A program made the position numbers and the translations under genes. This document shows, piece by piece, positions 49,276 to 58,277 of a DNA stretch of 64,000 nt. Within the stretch, counting starts at the first letter, position 1, and the number at the start of each line of letters is the position of its first letter. The notes beneath the pieces were generated by a model. The model had not been told where the DNA came from. It did no database searches and was given only the letters and a program-made list of their open reading frames with translations. The stretch spans positions 124,001 to 188,000 of the forward strand of contig NZ_JACGWS010000011.1 of NCBI RefSeq assembly GCF_014397005.1, read 5' to 3'. Source of the stretch: Kordia aestuariivivens. GTDB taxonomy: Bacteria > Bacteroidota > Bacteroidia > Flavobacteriales > Flavobacteriaceae.

Positions 49276-50013
49276 TTATTTGATAATTGTAAAGAGCTCT
49301 AATAGTACTTTTCGGTGACGTTGACTTACTGGTATATCTTTGTTATTTTTGAGAATGACGGTATAATCATTTGTATGTACAGATAAGATTTGATTGGTAT
49401 TGACAACATATTTTCTGTGGATAGAAACAAAGTTTTGTGGTAAGGTTTCAGAAAAACTTTTTAAGCTTTTTTGAACTAAAAATCGAGCATCATTGGTGTA
49501 GATGTAACAGTATTTATCATCCGATTCTACATAGTAAATATCGTCAATGGCAACTTTGACTAAGACATTTCCTTTTTTGATGAGTAATGTATTGTCAATT
49601 TGTAAAGTTGCTTCATCTTTGGTCGTCAATTGCCCAATTTGATCCACATATTTTTCGATGGCAAGTTCTATAGCAAATCGAATTTCAAACGGATTCACTG
49701 GTTTTAGTAAATAGCTGTAGGGTTTTTGTTTTTTGGCAGCGATGAATGATATTTTGTCTTTTGAATTGGTCAAAAATAAGATCGGAATTGGATGATGATG
49801 ATTGATGTAATCGGCAAAGCGAATTCCGTCGCGTGCCTGATCTATAAAAATATCTAATATGGCAATATCGGGAAGGTTTTCATTGAAAGTCTTTACGCCA
49901 TCATCATAATTTGTAGCAATTCCGCAGATATTGTAATTATCGGAAAGTGCTTGTTTTAGAATTTCTATTTCTTCTAAATTATCTTCAAATATTAAAATAT
50001 TTATTTTATCCAT
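49276..50013 (-). CDS. LytTR-type response regulator
   Basis: A 245-residue regulator with receiver domain (about 4-120, phosphoacceptor Asp54 in AILDIFID, conserved Lys in YLLKPVNPFE) and LytTR DNA-binding domain (about 145-245; VAIDDIYYVESDDKYCYIYT, FVSIHRKYVVN, VSQRHRKVL). It lies 6 bp after the TPR kinase gene, forming a pair. LytTR regulators often control secreted peptides, bacteriocins or competence; several peptide precursors lie within 4 kb. Confidence 0.93.
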   Translation of the reverse strand: MDKINILIFEDNLEEIEILKQALSDNYNICGIATNYDDGVKTFNENLPDIAILDIFIDQARDGIRFADYINHHHPIPILFLTNSKDKISFIAAKKQKPYSYLLKPVNPFEIRFAIELAIEKYVDQIGQLTTKDEATLQIDNTLLIKKGNVLVKVAIDDIYYVESDDKYCYIYTNDARFLVQKSLKSFSETLPQNFVSIHRKYVVNTNQILSVHTNDYTVILKNNKDIPVSQRHRKVLLELFTIIK

Positions 50014-50019
50014 AGGTTT

Positions 50020-51726
50020 TTATGCTACGTTTTTATATGGTAATGAGATGTTTACGATGGTTCCGCCAGCGGGATTTGATTTGATTTGAATGCTTCCACC
50101 ATTGAGCTCAATCATTGATTTGGTAAGCATTAAACCCAATCCAGAACTTTTTCTTCCTGATGTATCTTTTTGTGTTTTGTTTGATTTGATTTCGAAAATA
50201 CTTTTGAGTACTTTTTCCGGAATTCCAATGCCTGAATCTGTGATGAATACCGTAAATGATTCGTTTTCGATTTCGCCAGAAATGACAATTTTCCCTCCTT
50301 TTGGCGTGAATTTTATTGCATTGTCTAAACAGTTTCTGATAATGATTTTGAAAATTTCCATGTCTCCAAATATTAATACAGATTTTGGAACTTTGATGTG
50401 AAATTCGATGTTTTTTTCGGCAATTAATGCGCCGTATTGTTGCTCTATTTGCGAGAGAATTGGCCATAATGGAAACCAATCTTTTTGAACAGAAAGCAAA
50501 TCGGATTGACTTAATGCCCAATTGAGTAAATTGTCTAATAGTAAACTTAACGAATCAATGATTTTATATACATTTTTGTCTGATGAGATTGTGGTATTTT
50601 CAGCTACTTTTCGCAACTGAAATGTTTGTTTTAATTGCGCTACTGGACTTCTTAAATCGTGTGCAATGATGGTGAATAGTTGATTTTTGACTGCATTTGT
50701 TTCATTCAACTTTGCATTCAACTGATTGATCACTTTGTGTTGACGCGCCAATTTTCTGTAGAATATAAAAACGATCAATAATACGAGTAAAATTGCAATG
50801 GAAATGGCTATGAATGTATTTCGCTGTTCGGTTTGAATGTCTACTTCAGCTTGTTTTTGTGCTATACTAAATGTTTCTTTTTCTTTGGCTACTTGCCATA
50901 TTGTATTTTGTTTTTGAAGTGAATCTTTGAGTATTGTGTATTCTTTTAAATAATTTATTGCCTTTTTATGCTCTTTAAAAACTTCCGAAGTCAAATACAT
51001 ATTATATGTAATTTGACTTTTCAGCTCTAAATCTTTCAATGGTTTGGAGAAGTTATACGCAGAATCAAAGTATTTTTTGGCGATGTTGTCTTTATATTGC
51101 TCAAAGTATAGGTTTCCTAAGTTTGAATACGTTCTAGCAATTTGAAGTGAATCGTTATTCTTTTTATATAGTTGTAATACTTTTTGAGATAATGAATCGG
51201 AAGCCTTGTAATTTCTCTTTGACAAATATATAAAAGCTTCACTTTCAAATATTTCTGTTTTAAAATAATGTGTTTGTGTTATAGGAATTGCAATTGCTTT
51301 GTCATAATAGCTAATTGTAGAATCGTATTTTTGTTGGTCAAAATATAGTTTTCCCAAACTCTTGTAAACAAATTGTTTCAAGCTTTTATTAGGTGTATTG
51401 CTAATGCTTAAGAAGTAATTTTTTGCTTCATTTTCAACTTCTAGTTGTACTAAAATATGTTTTTCTAGTAATAGCTTTAGCGTATCATTCGTTTCCCTGT
51501 CATTTAACACATATCGTTTTGCCTCTTTATAGTCCTTTTTCGCAAAACTTACATGTGCATTGTGCCACGCACTTGCTGTAACGTTTACTTTTTGTTGCGT
51601 TTTTGTATTCGCTTTACAATACTCACAATATGTTGAAAACCATTCATCAATGTATGAATTTTGACCAAATGTTGTATTAAAAATGAGTAAAAATAGTATG
51701 TATATAAAATAGTTGATAGTTTTCAT
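50020..51726 (-). CDS. TPR-domain sensor histidine kinase
   Basis: A 568-residue kinase. Signal peptide or anchor at 1-21, periplasmic tetratricopeptide repeats (about 60-290; KLYFDQQKYDSTISYYDKAI, GNLYFEQYKDNIAKKYFDSA), one membrane segment (about 304-323), a short coiled coil, HisKA with His356 in IIAHDLRSPV, and a HATPase domain (NCLDNAIKFTPKGG, DSGIGIPEKVL, GLGLMLTKSMIELNGG). It is unusual in pairing a HisKA-type kinase with a LytTR regulator, which normally use HisK_N/LytS-type kinases. The periplasmic TPR part may bind peptides or proteins. Confidence 0.92.
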   Translation of the reverse strand: MKTINYFIYILFLLIFNTTFGQNSYIDEWFSTYCEYCKANTKTQQKVNVTASAWHNAHVSFAKKDYKEAKRYVLNDRETNDTLKLLLEKHILVQLEVENEAKNYFLSISNTPNKSLKQFVYKSLGKLYFDQQKYDSTISYYDKAIAIPITQTHYFKTEIFESEAFIYLSKRNYKASDSLSQKVLQLYKKNNDSLQIARTYSNLGNLYFEQYKDNIAKKYFDSAYNFSKPLKDLELKSQITYNMYLTSEVFKEHKKAINYLKEYTILKDSLQKQNTIWQVAKEKETFSIAQKQAEVDIQTEQRNTFIAISIAILLVLLIVFIFYRKLARQHKVINQLNAKLNETNAVKNQLFTIIAHDLRSPVAQLKQTFQLRKVAENTTISSDKNVYKIIDSLSLLLDNLLNWALSQSDLLSVQKDWFPLWPILSQIEQQYGALIAEKNIEFHIKVPKSVLIFGDMEIFKIIIRNCLDNAIKFTPKGGKIVISGEIENESFTVFITDSGIGIPEKVLKSIFEIKSNKTQKDTSGRKSSGLGLMLTKSMIELNGGSIQIKSNPAGGTIVNISLPYKNVA

Positions 51727-51765
51727 TATGAGAAAATAAATTGATTTCTTAAAAAACCTTCAAAC

Positions 51766-52323
51766 TCATAATTTTGGTGGAATGAATACAGTTCCTCTTT
51801 TTGGATCTCCAAATTTAATTGAGTCCAATATTTTATATATTTTGGCTATCTTTTTTTGAGCCTTTTGTTCACTAATACAATTTATGTTTTTTGTGATTTT
51901 TTTTATCTTTTTTAATCCCTTAATTGGAGTAACTAATTCGCTATTATAACTCACTATTTTTTCGTTAAAATCAATATTTACTTCTATTTTCGCTAAACCA
52001 AAAACATCCTTACTATTTTTTGGCTGAAACCAAAATTCCCAATGATTTCGTGCTGTAACTTTTTCTGGCAAACTTACTTCTTTAATATTTTCTATATCAA
52101 GTGTAATACCGTTATCTATGACTTCTACATAGGTTGGAATCTTTATTTGGTCTTTGGTCACTGAAGCACAAAAATGAGCTGTTACATAAATGATACCTCT
52201 TTTTTCGCATATGTGAACTAAAGGTCCAAGGGATTTATCCATAGCATCCGAAGGAAAACTTCGTTTTGTGGTTTGTGTAATGATATTACTATCAGTGTTA
52301 GAGAAATAAATTAGTTGGTGCAT
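51766..52323 (-). CDS. Hypothetical protein
   Basis: A 185-residue soluble protein, not recognised, with mixed alpha/beta character: YVTAHFCASVTKDQ, HWEFWFQPKNSKDVFGLAKI, and a Lys-rich helical end (KKIKKITKNIN, EQKAQKKIAKIYKIL). It has no signal peptide. It ends 40 bp before the TPR kinase gene in the same direction but with no clear coupling. Confidence 0.6.
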   Translation of the reverse strand: MHQLIYFSNTDSNIITQTTKRSFPSDAMDKSLGPLVHICEKRGIIYVTAHFCASVTKDQIKIPTYVEVIDNGITLDIENIKEVSLPEKVTARNHWEFWFQPKNSKDVFGLAKIEVNIDFNEKIVSYNSELVTPIKGLKKIKKITKNINCISEQKAQKKIAKIYKILDSIKFGDPKRGTVFIPPKL

Positions 52324-52477
52324 AGTAGGTTTATTTTATAATTAGTCTGCCCAATATAAAAAAATTACTTTAAAATAAAGAATTCACTTTCTAAGTTTTT
52401 AATTTTTACTGAACTTGTCTTGATTTTTACTCCTTAAAAAAAATGAATAAACACGTGTTCAGTTGGGATACTTTTCA

Positions 52478-52660
52478 ATGTTTTTAGGAATGCAATACCA
52501 CGAATATAGAATTGAATTTATAAATGAATTTGGCATAAATGAATCTGTAAGCGTTTGGCTTGGTGGAATTAACGATCGGATTTTTGAATTTGAAAAGTGT
52601 TTAGATTATTATGCGACTAACGCAGTAATTGAACATTTTACAAGTACATTTGGTCATTAA
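52478..52660 (+). CDS. Possible 60-residue protein
   Basis: A frame from ATG 52478 (open back to a TTG at 52463). The composition is protein-like: YRIEFINEFGINESVSVWLGG followed by FEFEKCLDYYATNAVIEHF. It is not recognised and has no signal. Upstream, a short ATG frame (MNKHVFSWDTFQ..) ends in another phase, so the gene could be a truncated or shifted remnant. Confidence 0.35.
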   Translation: MFLGMQYHEYRIEFINEFGINESVSVWLGGINDRIFEFEKCLDYYATNAVIEHFTSTFGH

Positions 52661-52675
52661 GAAATAGTGCTCAAC

Positions 52676-52700
52676 AAAAAAACGAGCCGAAGCTCGCTTT
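52676..52700 (-). terminator. Terminator with CGAA loop
   Basis: The stem cgagc / gctcg closes a cgaa tetraloop, with a T tract on the minus strand from the A run at 52676-52682. It ends the peptide gene at 52725. A near twin lies at 53092. Confidence 0.7.
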
Positions 52701-52724
52701 TGGTATTTGTGTTTGTGTGTAATC

Positions 52725-52856
52725 TTAACAGATAAAGCATGATACACTACACCAAGCAACTACACTACTTGCGCATTGATTATTTTGTGTAGTACAATTA
52801 AAATTAGTCAAAGGTGTACAAAACTCCTGGGCAACCTGAAGCTTGTTTTTCATCAT
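52725..52856 (-). CDS. Cys-rich small peptide with short atypical leader
   Basis: A 43-residue frame (double ATG start) has a very short N-terminal part (MMKNKLQVAQEF) and six cysteines at 13, 21, 28, 36, 40 and 43, with many Thr/Ser/Asn. The end (CSVSCFIC) resembles the ends of the two upstream peptides. No Gly-Gly is present, so the normal leader is missing or replaced. It has its own terminator. It may be a functional short-leader relative or a truncated copy. Confidence 0.5.
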   Translation of the reverse strand: MMKNKLQVAQEFCTPLTNFNCTTQNNQCASSVVAWCSVSCFIC

Positions 52857-52872
52857 AATACTAAATGAGTTT

Positions 52873-53004
52873 CTACCAGCAAGGGAAGCAGGTTGCTTTA
52901 CAAGTTAAAAAACAACTCACAAAGCAATTGGTAAGACACGTATTATCTGTTACTTGAGGTAACAGACATACGGGACATCCAGATAATGGATTTGTTGGAC
53001 TTAG
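52873..53004 (-). pseudogene. Very Cys-rich peptide core without leader or start
   Basis: A 43-codon frame ending in TAG, with eight cysteines (10, 13, 23, 27, 31, 35, 39 and 42). The pattern from 23 on has a Cys every fourth residue (CLTNCFVSCFLTCKATCFPC). There is no ATG, GTG or TTG in frame and a TAA lies directly upstream at 53005-53007. At the junction the sequence turns into the ttagac/ttgttgga simple repeats (52990-53052). I infer that the leader was lost when those repeats expanded or inserted. Confidence 0.55.
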
Positions 53005-53052
53005 TTAGACTCCTTTGATTGTTGGATTTATTAAACTTACTTAGACTTGTTA
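52990..53052. repeat. Degenerate ttgttggac/ttagactt repeats
   Basis: Words ttgttggac, ttagttagac, ttgttggatt and ttagacttgtta overlap the 5' side of the decayed core at 52873. They are the same family of words as 47593-47698. Confidence 0.75.
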
Positions 53053-53091
53053 TATGCTGAGCGGAGTAGAAGTCTTGGTTTTGTGTGAAAC

Positions 53092-53117
53092 AAAAAAAGC
53101 GAGCCGAAGCTCGCTTT
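53092..53117 (-). terminator. Terminator with CGAA loop, twin of 52676
   Basis: A 9-bp perfect stem (aaagcgagc / gctcgcttt) with loop cgaa and an A run on the plus strand. It ends the peptide gene at 53141 and has the same core as the terminator at 52676, consistent with duplication of the whole peptide unit. Confidence 0.85.
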
Positions 53118-53140
53118 CCTATATCGTAATACTAAGAATC

Positions 53141-53350
53141 TTAACAGAAAAGTATTCCAGATGCAACGCATGCAAGTGCTGGACATGTCCATCCGCAATT
53201 CGTTACACATTTTGTAGCACAAGCGCTTCTTGGATTAGATACTACGCAAGGATTGGAAGCTGCTTCTGCTGCTAATCCTCCACCAACTTCGTCTAGGTTA
53301 GAGATTGCACTTTTGTTTAATGTTAGTTTGTTGATTTTTTTTTTTTTCAT
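53141..53350 (-). CDS. RiPP-type precursor peptide, Cys-rich core
   Basis: A 69-residue peptide. The leader MKKKKINKLTLNKSAISNLD ends in EVGGG (21-25); an Ala-rich spacer follows, then a core with seven Cys (35, 44, 48, 52, 56, 61 and 69), three of them spaced by four as in the neighbouring core at 52873. This is a clear LNK..ISNL class leader. A run of nine T precedes the coding start on the genome, marking a homopolymer near the translation start. The membrane LytTR gene lies upstream and is transcribed in the same direction. Confidence 0.8.
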   Translation of the reverse strand: MKKKKINKLTLNKSAISNLDEVGGGLAAEAASNPCVVSNPRSACATKCVTNCGWTCPALACVASGILFC

Positions 53351-53526
53351 AATGGTTAAAATTTAATGGTTATATGGTTATTAGGTTTTGAGTTTTTCAG
53401 TAAAATTTTGCAGAAATGATGTGCTGAAAAACGTATTCCCAATATTACCTTCTTTTTTAGGTATTTGAAAATAAATGTGACGAATGCATGTGTTTTGTGA
53501 CGAATGCAATAGTATGATTTTTCGCC

Positions 53527-54411
53527 TTATTTTAAATATAGAAGTACTATTCTTACGTAACTTTTACTGACAGGCACTAGCGTAGTTGTATTTTCTAACG
53601 AAAGTAATATTCGTTGTGAGTTTCCTTTGTGCGAATTTATTTTATGAATGTTTACATAGTATTGACGATGGCATTTTACGATGAAATCATAGTTTTTTAG
53701 TCGTTCTGCAATGAAACGCAATGGTGCGCGCAATAGTTGTGCTTTTTTGTCGCCAATGGAATAGATTTCAACATAGTTTCCGGAAGCTTTTATATAGCCA
53801 ATTTGCGAAGGTGTGACTTCAATACATTGATTTACGTCTGGCGATTTTAGAATGATTTTTTTGTCTGATTCAATTTTTTCATTTGCAATGTCAACAGTTA
53901 CTTGAGCAACTACATTACTTCTATTATTTACAGCTTTGTTTGTGTATAATTGATCTAATAAAATTGTAATGATGAACAACGGAATGCTGATCATGATGGA
54001 TCGTGGAATGGTGACAAATAGATAATAATTTGTATCAACTACACCAACATCCATCATAAAGCGATGGTACATGGTTCCAATGAATCCGGCAATACTCATG
54101 ATGGCAACTAATAATAACCAATGCTGATAGGTTTTCCAAGGTCGATGTTCATTGGCAAATTGTAGTTTACGAAAAAGCAACCAATACAGAAAGTAAATCA
54201 CCAAAGCTGTATTGATTCCGTAACCTAATTGAATGACTTTTATGGGAATTTCATATTTAGGAATCGCTAAGTAGTTATCATACGGATCAAATATGTAGAC
54301 AAACATCGTAAGCACAATTCCAATGACAACAGAAAGTTTTAGATAATACGATTGGTTATCTATGAGTTGGTGTTTTTGTTGAAAGTAGTCTGTTATTTTG
54401 TCTATTGTCAC
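53527..54411 (-). CDS. Membrane-anchored LytTR transcription factor
   Basis: The frame is open to 54540, but the N-terminal 43 residues are low-complexity and basic, and the GTG at 54411 gives a better start ((M)TIDKITDYFQQKHQLI). The protein is then about 294 residues. Four membrane segments (about 25-43, 62-80, 96-115 and 132-152) are followed by a LytTR DNA-binding domain (about 195-294; VTPSQIGYIKASGNYVEIY, FIVKCHRQYYVNIHKI). Such one-component membrane LytTR factors sense at the membrane without phosphorylation. It lies next to the Cys-rich peptide genes and may control them. Confidence 0.85.
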   Translation of the reverse strand: MTIDKITDYFQQKHQLIDNQSYYLKLSVVIGIVLTMFVYIFDPYDNYLAIPKYEIPIKVIQLGYGINTALVIYFLYWLLFRKLQFANEHRPWKTYQHWLLLVAIMSIAGFIGTMYHRFMMDVGVVDTNYYLFVTIPRSIMISIPLFIITILLDQLYTNKAVNNRSNVVAQVTVDIANEKIESDKKIILKSPDVNQCIEVTPSQIGYIKASGNYVEIYSIGDKKAQLLRAPLRFIAERLKNYDFIVKCHRQYYVNIHKINSHKGNSQRILLSLENTTTLVPVSKSYVRIVLLYLK

Positions 54412-54637
54412 GGTTTTTTGATTAAAAAAGTGACTTGAAGTTACAAAATTGTTTTGTTTTTTATGGAAATTAACCTGTGATTTGTGACCAAATTGATTTT
54501 TATGTGATGAATTATACTTTGTGAAAAAGAAAAAATACACGCTCTAAATTTTTAACCTTTAAGGTATTTATTAAGTGTGAATACTACTTAGATATGCGTA
54601 CGAAGTCTTCAATTTCTTATAATGAAACTATTTTTAT

Positions 54638-56245
54638 CTAAAATTTATACTTTTTAATGATCCCATTAATTTCTTTTTTCATTACATCAGTATGATCATT
54701 ATCTACTCTTAATTCCATATTTCTATAAAAGTTTAATAACTCATTTACCTTATGTTTTTTCTTTAAATGATCATTAATTAAAAGTTGTTTGTATATAGGT
54801 AATAAAGTAAAAGGTCTTACTATATGAGATTTTTCATAATACTTAAAAGCTTCCTCATATTCTCCTAAATACTCAAAAACTTCGCCTGTAAATAAAAGCA
54901 TATTATATGAGAGATTTTTATCATTTAAATATAGAAGTATGCGCTTTGCGTTTTTGGAATCTTTACTGATGTACTCTTTAGCTACCCAGTATTTAATTTC
55001 ATTATTTTTAAAAGCATGTTGCGTTAGTTTAGAATCAAGTAAAGTGTTTACAGAAACACAATTATCTATATTTTTTAATAAAACAAATTTTGGGTAATAA
55101 TAAACAGCACTTAATGTGAAAAATAATAAAATAGTGATCACCTTAATTGAAATAGTATTCGTAAATAGTGTGTTTTTATTAAAAATATTTAGTTTGAATA
55201 ACTTCTCTTTTTTTGCAATTTCAACATAAAACAGAATTAAGAAGAATAAACTAGCAGTCATAAAGAAAGGATAACTTGTTAGAAGCATTAAGTTTATGAT
55301 TAGAAAACAAACGATATAAAGTCCTTTTTTTCTTTTTAATAGGATATAGAGTATGTACATGTTAAGTGCTACGAATATACTAAATGGAATAATTCCATAT
55401 TGAATTAGTATTTGTAAATAATCATTAAAGGCAACATTGTAAACTTCACCAATAATCTGACTCATTTCACTAACATTATGATTAATGATAGTATGATTAT
55501 ACCAATTTGTAAAAGGATTATAATCAAAAAACTTTACGGTGTCTAAATGATTTAAAATAAAAGTATTGATGTGCATTCTACCTGTAATAGATATCTTTTT
55601 TATAGTCAAAAGTGGGATCAATACTGATAAAAAAATAAGCACACTTAAAACTTTTAATCGAGTTCTTTTAAAATGATCAAAGATCTTAAATAGTAATAAA
55701 CTACAAGTAGCTATAAAGCCCAAGCGTGATTTTATTATAAAAAACAAAATTGTAAAAACGATTAATATAATTAGCATCGCTAAATTGATTTTATCCATTT
55801 TTAAAACGGATAAGCAAATGATTAAAATTGAAGTGTTTACATAAAATCCGTTTAGTTTTGAAATACCTTCTATTTGTAAGAATAAAACAGATTTTAGAAT
55901 CAAAATTGAAATTATAGGAATCAATACTAGTAATAGAAGATTTGCACTTATCCTTTTATGAATGGATATTGAAAAAAATAACAATAATGAAATTCCCAGT
56001 ACATCGGTGTACTGATTTACAAATACCAAGAGTAGCGCAACTACAAATGAAATATAAAGAAGTATATTTTCTGTTATACTGTATCTAGTGCTATTTATAA
56101 AGCATAAAGAAACGCACAACAAGCCAATAATAAGGTATGAAATATTAATAGTTTTGTATAGTGGATTTAACACTATAAAAAAAGAAAGCACAACACACAT
56201 TAGTATGTCCTTAAGGTTCATATTAATTGTGGTTTGTGCTTTCAT
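54638..56245 (-). CDS. O-antigen ligase/polymerase-like membrane protein with TPR-like tail
   Basis: A 535-residue protein with about 12 hydrophobic segments (15-425) and a soluble C-terminal region (about 440-530) that resembles tetratricopeptide helices (GEVFEYLGEYEEAFKYYEKSH). The loop with GRMHINTFILNHL and NDYLQILIQYGIIPFSIFV is in the place of the Wzy_C periplasmic loop of O-antigen ligases (WaaL/PglL/Wzy). Such enzymes join lipid-linked glycans to lipid A, proteins or other glycans. It is very rich in Ile/Leu/Phe and A/T. No other polysaccharide genes are adjacent. Confidence 0.8.
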   Translation of the reverse strand: MKAQTTINMNLKDILMCVVLSFFIVLNPLYKTINISYLIIGLLCVSLCFINSTRYSITENILLYISFVVALLLVFVNQYTDVLGISLLLFFSISIHKRISANLLLLVLIPIISILILKSVLFLQIEGISKLNGFYVNTSILIICLSVLKMDKINLAMLIILIVFTILFFIIKSRLGFIATCSLLLFKIFDHFKRTRLKVLSVLIFLSVLIPLLTIKKISITGRMHINTFILNHLDTVKFFDYNPFTNWYNHTIINHNVSEMSQIIGEVYNVAFNDYLQILIQYGIIPFSIFVALNMYILYILLKRKKGLYIVCFLIINLMLLTSYPFFMTASLFFLILFYVEIAKKEKLFKLNIFNKNTLFTNTISIKVITILLFFTLSAVYYYPKFVLLKNIDNCVSVNTLLDSKLTQHAFKNNEIKYWVAKEYISKDSKNAKRILLYLNDKNLSYNMLLFTGEVFEYLGEYEEAFKYYEKSHIVRPFTLLPIYKQLLINDHLKKKHKVNELLNFYRNMELRVDNDHTDVMKKEINGIIKKYKF

Positions 56246-56270
56246 TATGAGGCTTTTATTTAATCAAAAA

Positions 56271-58277
56271 TTAGTCTGTAATTCTTAAAACAATATTTGA
56301 GCCTTGGAGAGAATAGTTTCTATTAATTTCTTCCCAATAAAATAAATCAAAAGCTCCCATAGGTAAGGTTTTATCAGGATAATCAAATACAACAGTACTC
56401 GCTTTTTTGGCTCCTATATCTAGACCAATATCGAAAACATCTTTTTTTCCAATTTTAAATGTTCCTTTAGCGTCTATTTCTTTTGTTTCTGTAAAGGTTT
56501 CAGTAGTTATCTCACCTGTATCAGTTTCCGAAATATTTACAAAAATTACCTTATTGTAATAATCACCATACCAGTTATTGATCAATGTAATTGGTGTTGA
56601 GTTTTGAATCAGAAAGATTTCTGGTGCGTATGGAATCTGATGCGCATAGATAGGATTGGATGTAGACGGAACATAATCGTTACCAAAAGGTATAAGAAGT
56701 TGAAAATTTTGATAAGGCCATGGAAGCTGTATAACTTGAGCTAATTTTGGCGTCAAACCAACAATACCTTCTGATGTTTTCGTACCTGCGTCTTCATCGG
56801 TAGCAATTGTTGAAGCAATAAAAATCTCTGGCATCCCTAATTCTGGTAATTCAAACGTAGTAATATCAGGAATATTAATTTCACTAATTCTGACACGGTC
56901 TCCACTGTCTCTCCATGCAGGATAAACAACATCGTATACGGGTAAAGAATAATTAGCTCCCAATTTGTTTCTAATTCGAAAATGTTGGCGATTCCCTTTC
57001 CAACCTGCCGGGTGACCTTCAGTATGGCTTATTTCTAAAGGATCAGTAATGTCTTCAATGTTTGACCAAGAGCTGTTAGTTCCATTTGTTGAGGCTTCAA
57101 TTTTATAGCCTGTAGATTGATAACTTGCAGGTGGACTCCAATAATATTCAATAAATCCTTCATTATAGTTTCTTGTTTCAAAATTTTGAACAGGATCTAC
57201 AATAAGACTAGCATCAGTTTGTACGGTTATAGAGTTTGTCCAAGCTGAGCGACAATAATCTTCGGATGATCCAAAAGGAAATTTTCGCATTACAACACTT
57301 CTAACTCTATATATATACGTTGTATTTGGTATTAAATCTGTATCAGTAACTAGATATTGATTGCTTATATAACCACAAGAATAAATAGGAAATAATTTTA
57401 TTTCACCAGTTACAGGGTTGCGTCGTTCAAGTACGTAACGATTCCAACTTCCTGCTTCTTCTAAATCGCTATTCCACACTATTTGTATAAAACCATCTTG
57501 CATGGTTACTGTAAAATTAGTAGGAGTATTAGGAGTGTCACAAGGACCATCAGGTTCTGGTATGCTTTCTACATCACATACTTGCGATGGTGTTAATTCC
57601 CCTAACGGACCCACAGGACCAGAAGGACCGAAGAAGAAAGGATTATCATAAGTCATGATTGAATTTCCTTGATCGTCATGTCGTTCACTAACTTGCACAG
57701 TTAAAAAAACTTCATTAACCACTTGTACTCTTGTATCGTTACTATCATACCCAAAAAGTAAATTACCAACTCTATGTTCTCCATTAACAAAAACAACTTT
57801 TCGTATCGCTAAATCTCCTGGAGTTAGAGACGAAGGACTCGTTGTGATATTATTTCTCAGTGCTATTATAACGTTTGGCATTTCTTCAGCTCTAGTCGTT
57901 AAATACGCTGTTGCTTGATCGACTGAGATGTGTTCATTACGAGCTAATTCTCTTGAGAAAATTTGTAAACCTGTCAAATTCCTGTCATCAACATTGGTTT
58001 TAAATATATCTGTTATCAAACTTTCATTATTACCATCTTTCCTTTTGGCGTTTGACTCTAATACTTTGGCAAGAGTTTCTTTTTTATCAATTAAACTAGT
58101 CAATACGCTAGTCAATTTATTTCCATAATCTAAATAACTTTTAGATTTATTAGAACTTCCATTTCTTTCTACTGATGATTTTTCAAGAGATGAACTAAGT
58201 AAAATTTCTTCTTCTTGACATCCTATCACCATAAAACAGATAAAAAGTAGCATTACATACAAATGTCTTTTTTTCAT
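56271..58277 (-). CDS. Large lipoprotein with fibronectin type III domains
   Basis: A 668-residue lipoprotein (LLFICFMVIGC lipobox near residue 20). After a helical N-terminal region (about 30-145), it has a short collagen-like GPSGPVGPLG stretch (about 213-222), two fibronectin type III-like domains (about 250-355 and 358-460), and a long C-terminal beta region (about 470-668). It is possibly an outer-membrane exposed protein, adhesive or binding. It is not recognised as a whole. The next gene on the same strand upstream is a peptide precursor at 58628. Confidence 0.75.
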   Translation of the reverse strand: MKKRHLYVMLLFICFMVIGCQEEEILLSSSLEKSSVERNGSSNKSKSYLDYGNKLTSVLTSLIDKKETLAKVLESNAKRKDGNNESLITDIFKTNVDDRNLTGLQIFSRELARNEHISVDQATAYLTTRAEEMPNVIIALRNNITTSPSSLTPGDLAIRKVVFVNGEHRVGNLLFGYDSNDTRVQVVNEVFLTVQVSERHDDQGNSIMTYDNPFFFGPSGPVGPLGELTPSQVCDVESIPEPDGPCDTPNTPTNFTVTMQDGFIQIVWNSDLEEAGSWNRYVLERRNPVTGEIKLFPIYSCGYISNQYLVTDTDLIPNTTYIYRVRSVVMRKFPFGSSEDYCRSAWTNSITVQTDASLIVDPVQNFETRNYNEGFIEYYWSPPASYQSTGYKIEASTNGTNSSWSNIEDITDPLEISHTEGHPAGWKGNRQHFRIRNKLGANYSLPVYDVVYPAWRDSGDRVRISEINIPDITTFELPELGMPEIFIASTIATDEDAGTKTSEGIVGLTPKLAQVIQLPWPYQNFQLLIPFGNDYVPSTSNPIYAHQIPYAPEIFLIQNSTPITLINNWYGDYYNKVIFVNISETDTGEITTETFTETKEIDAKGTFKIGKKDVFDIGLDIGAKKASTVVFDYPDKTLPMGAFDLFYWEEINRNYSLQGSNIVLRITD

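Noticed and set aside
53054-53275. 73-codon plus-strand frame across the Cys-rich peptide gene
   Set aside because: Antisense of the better supported precursor with leader, Gly-Gly and terminator on the minus strand.
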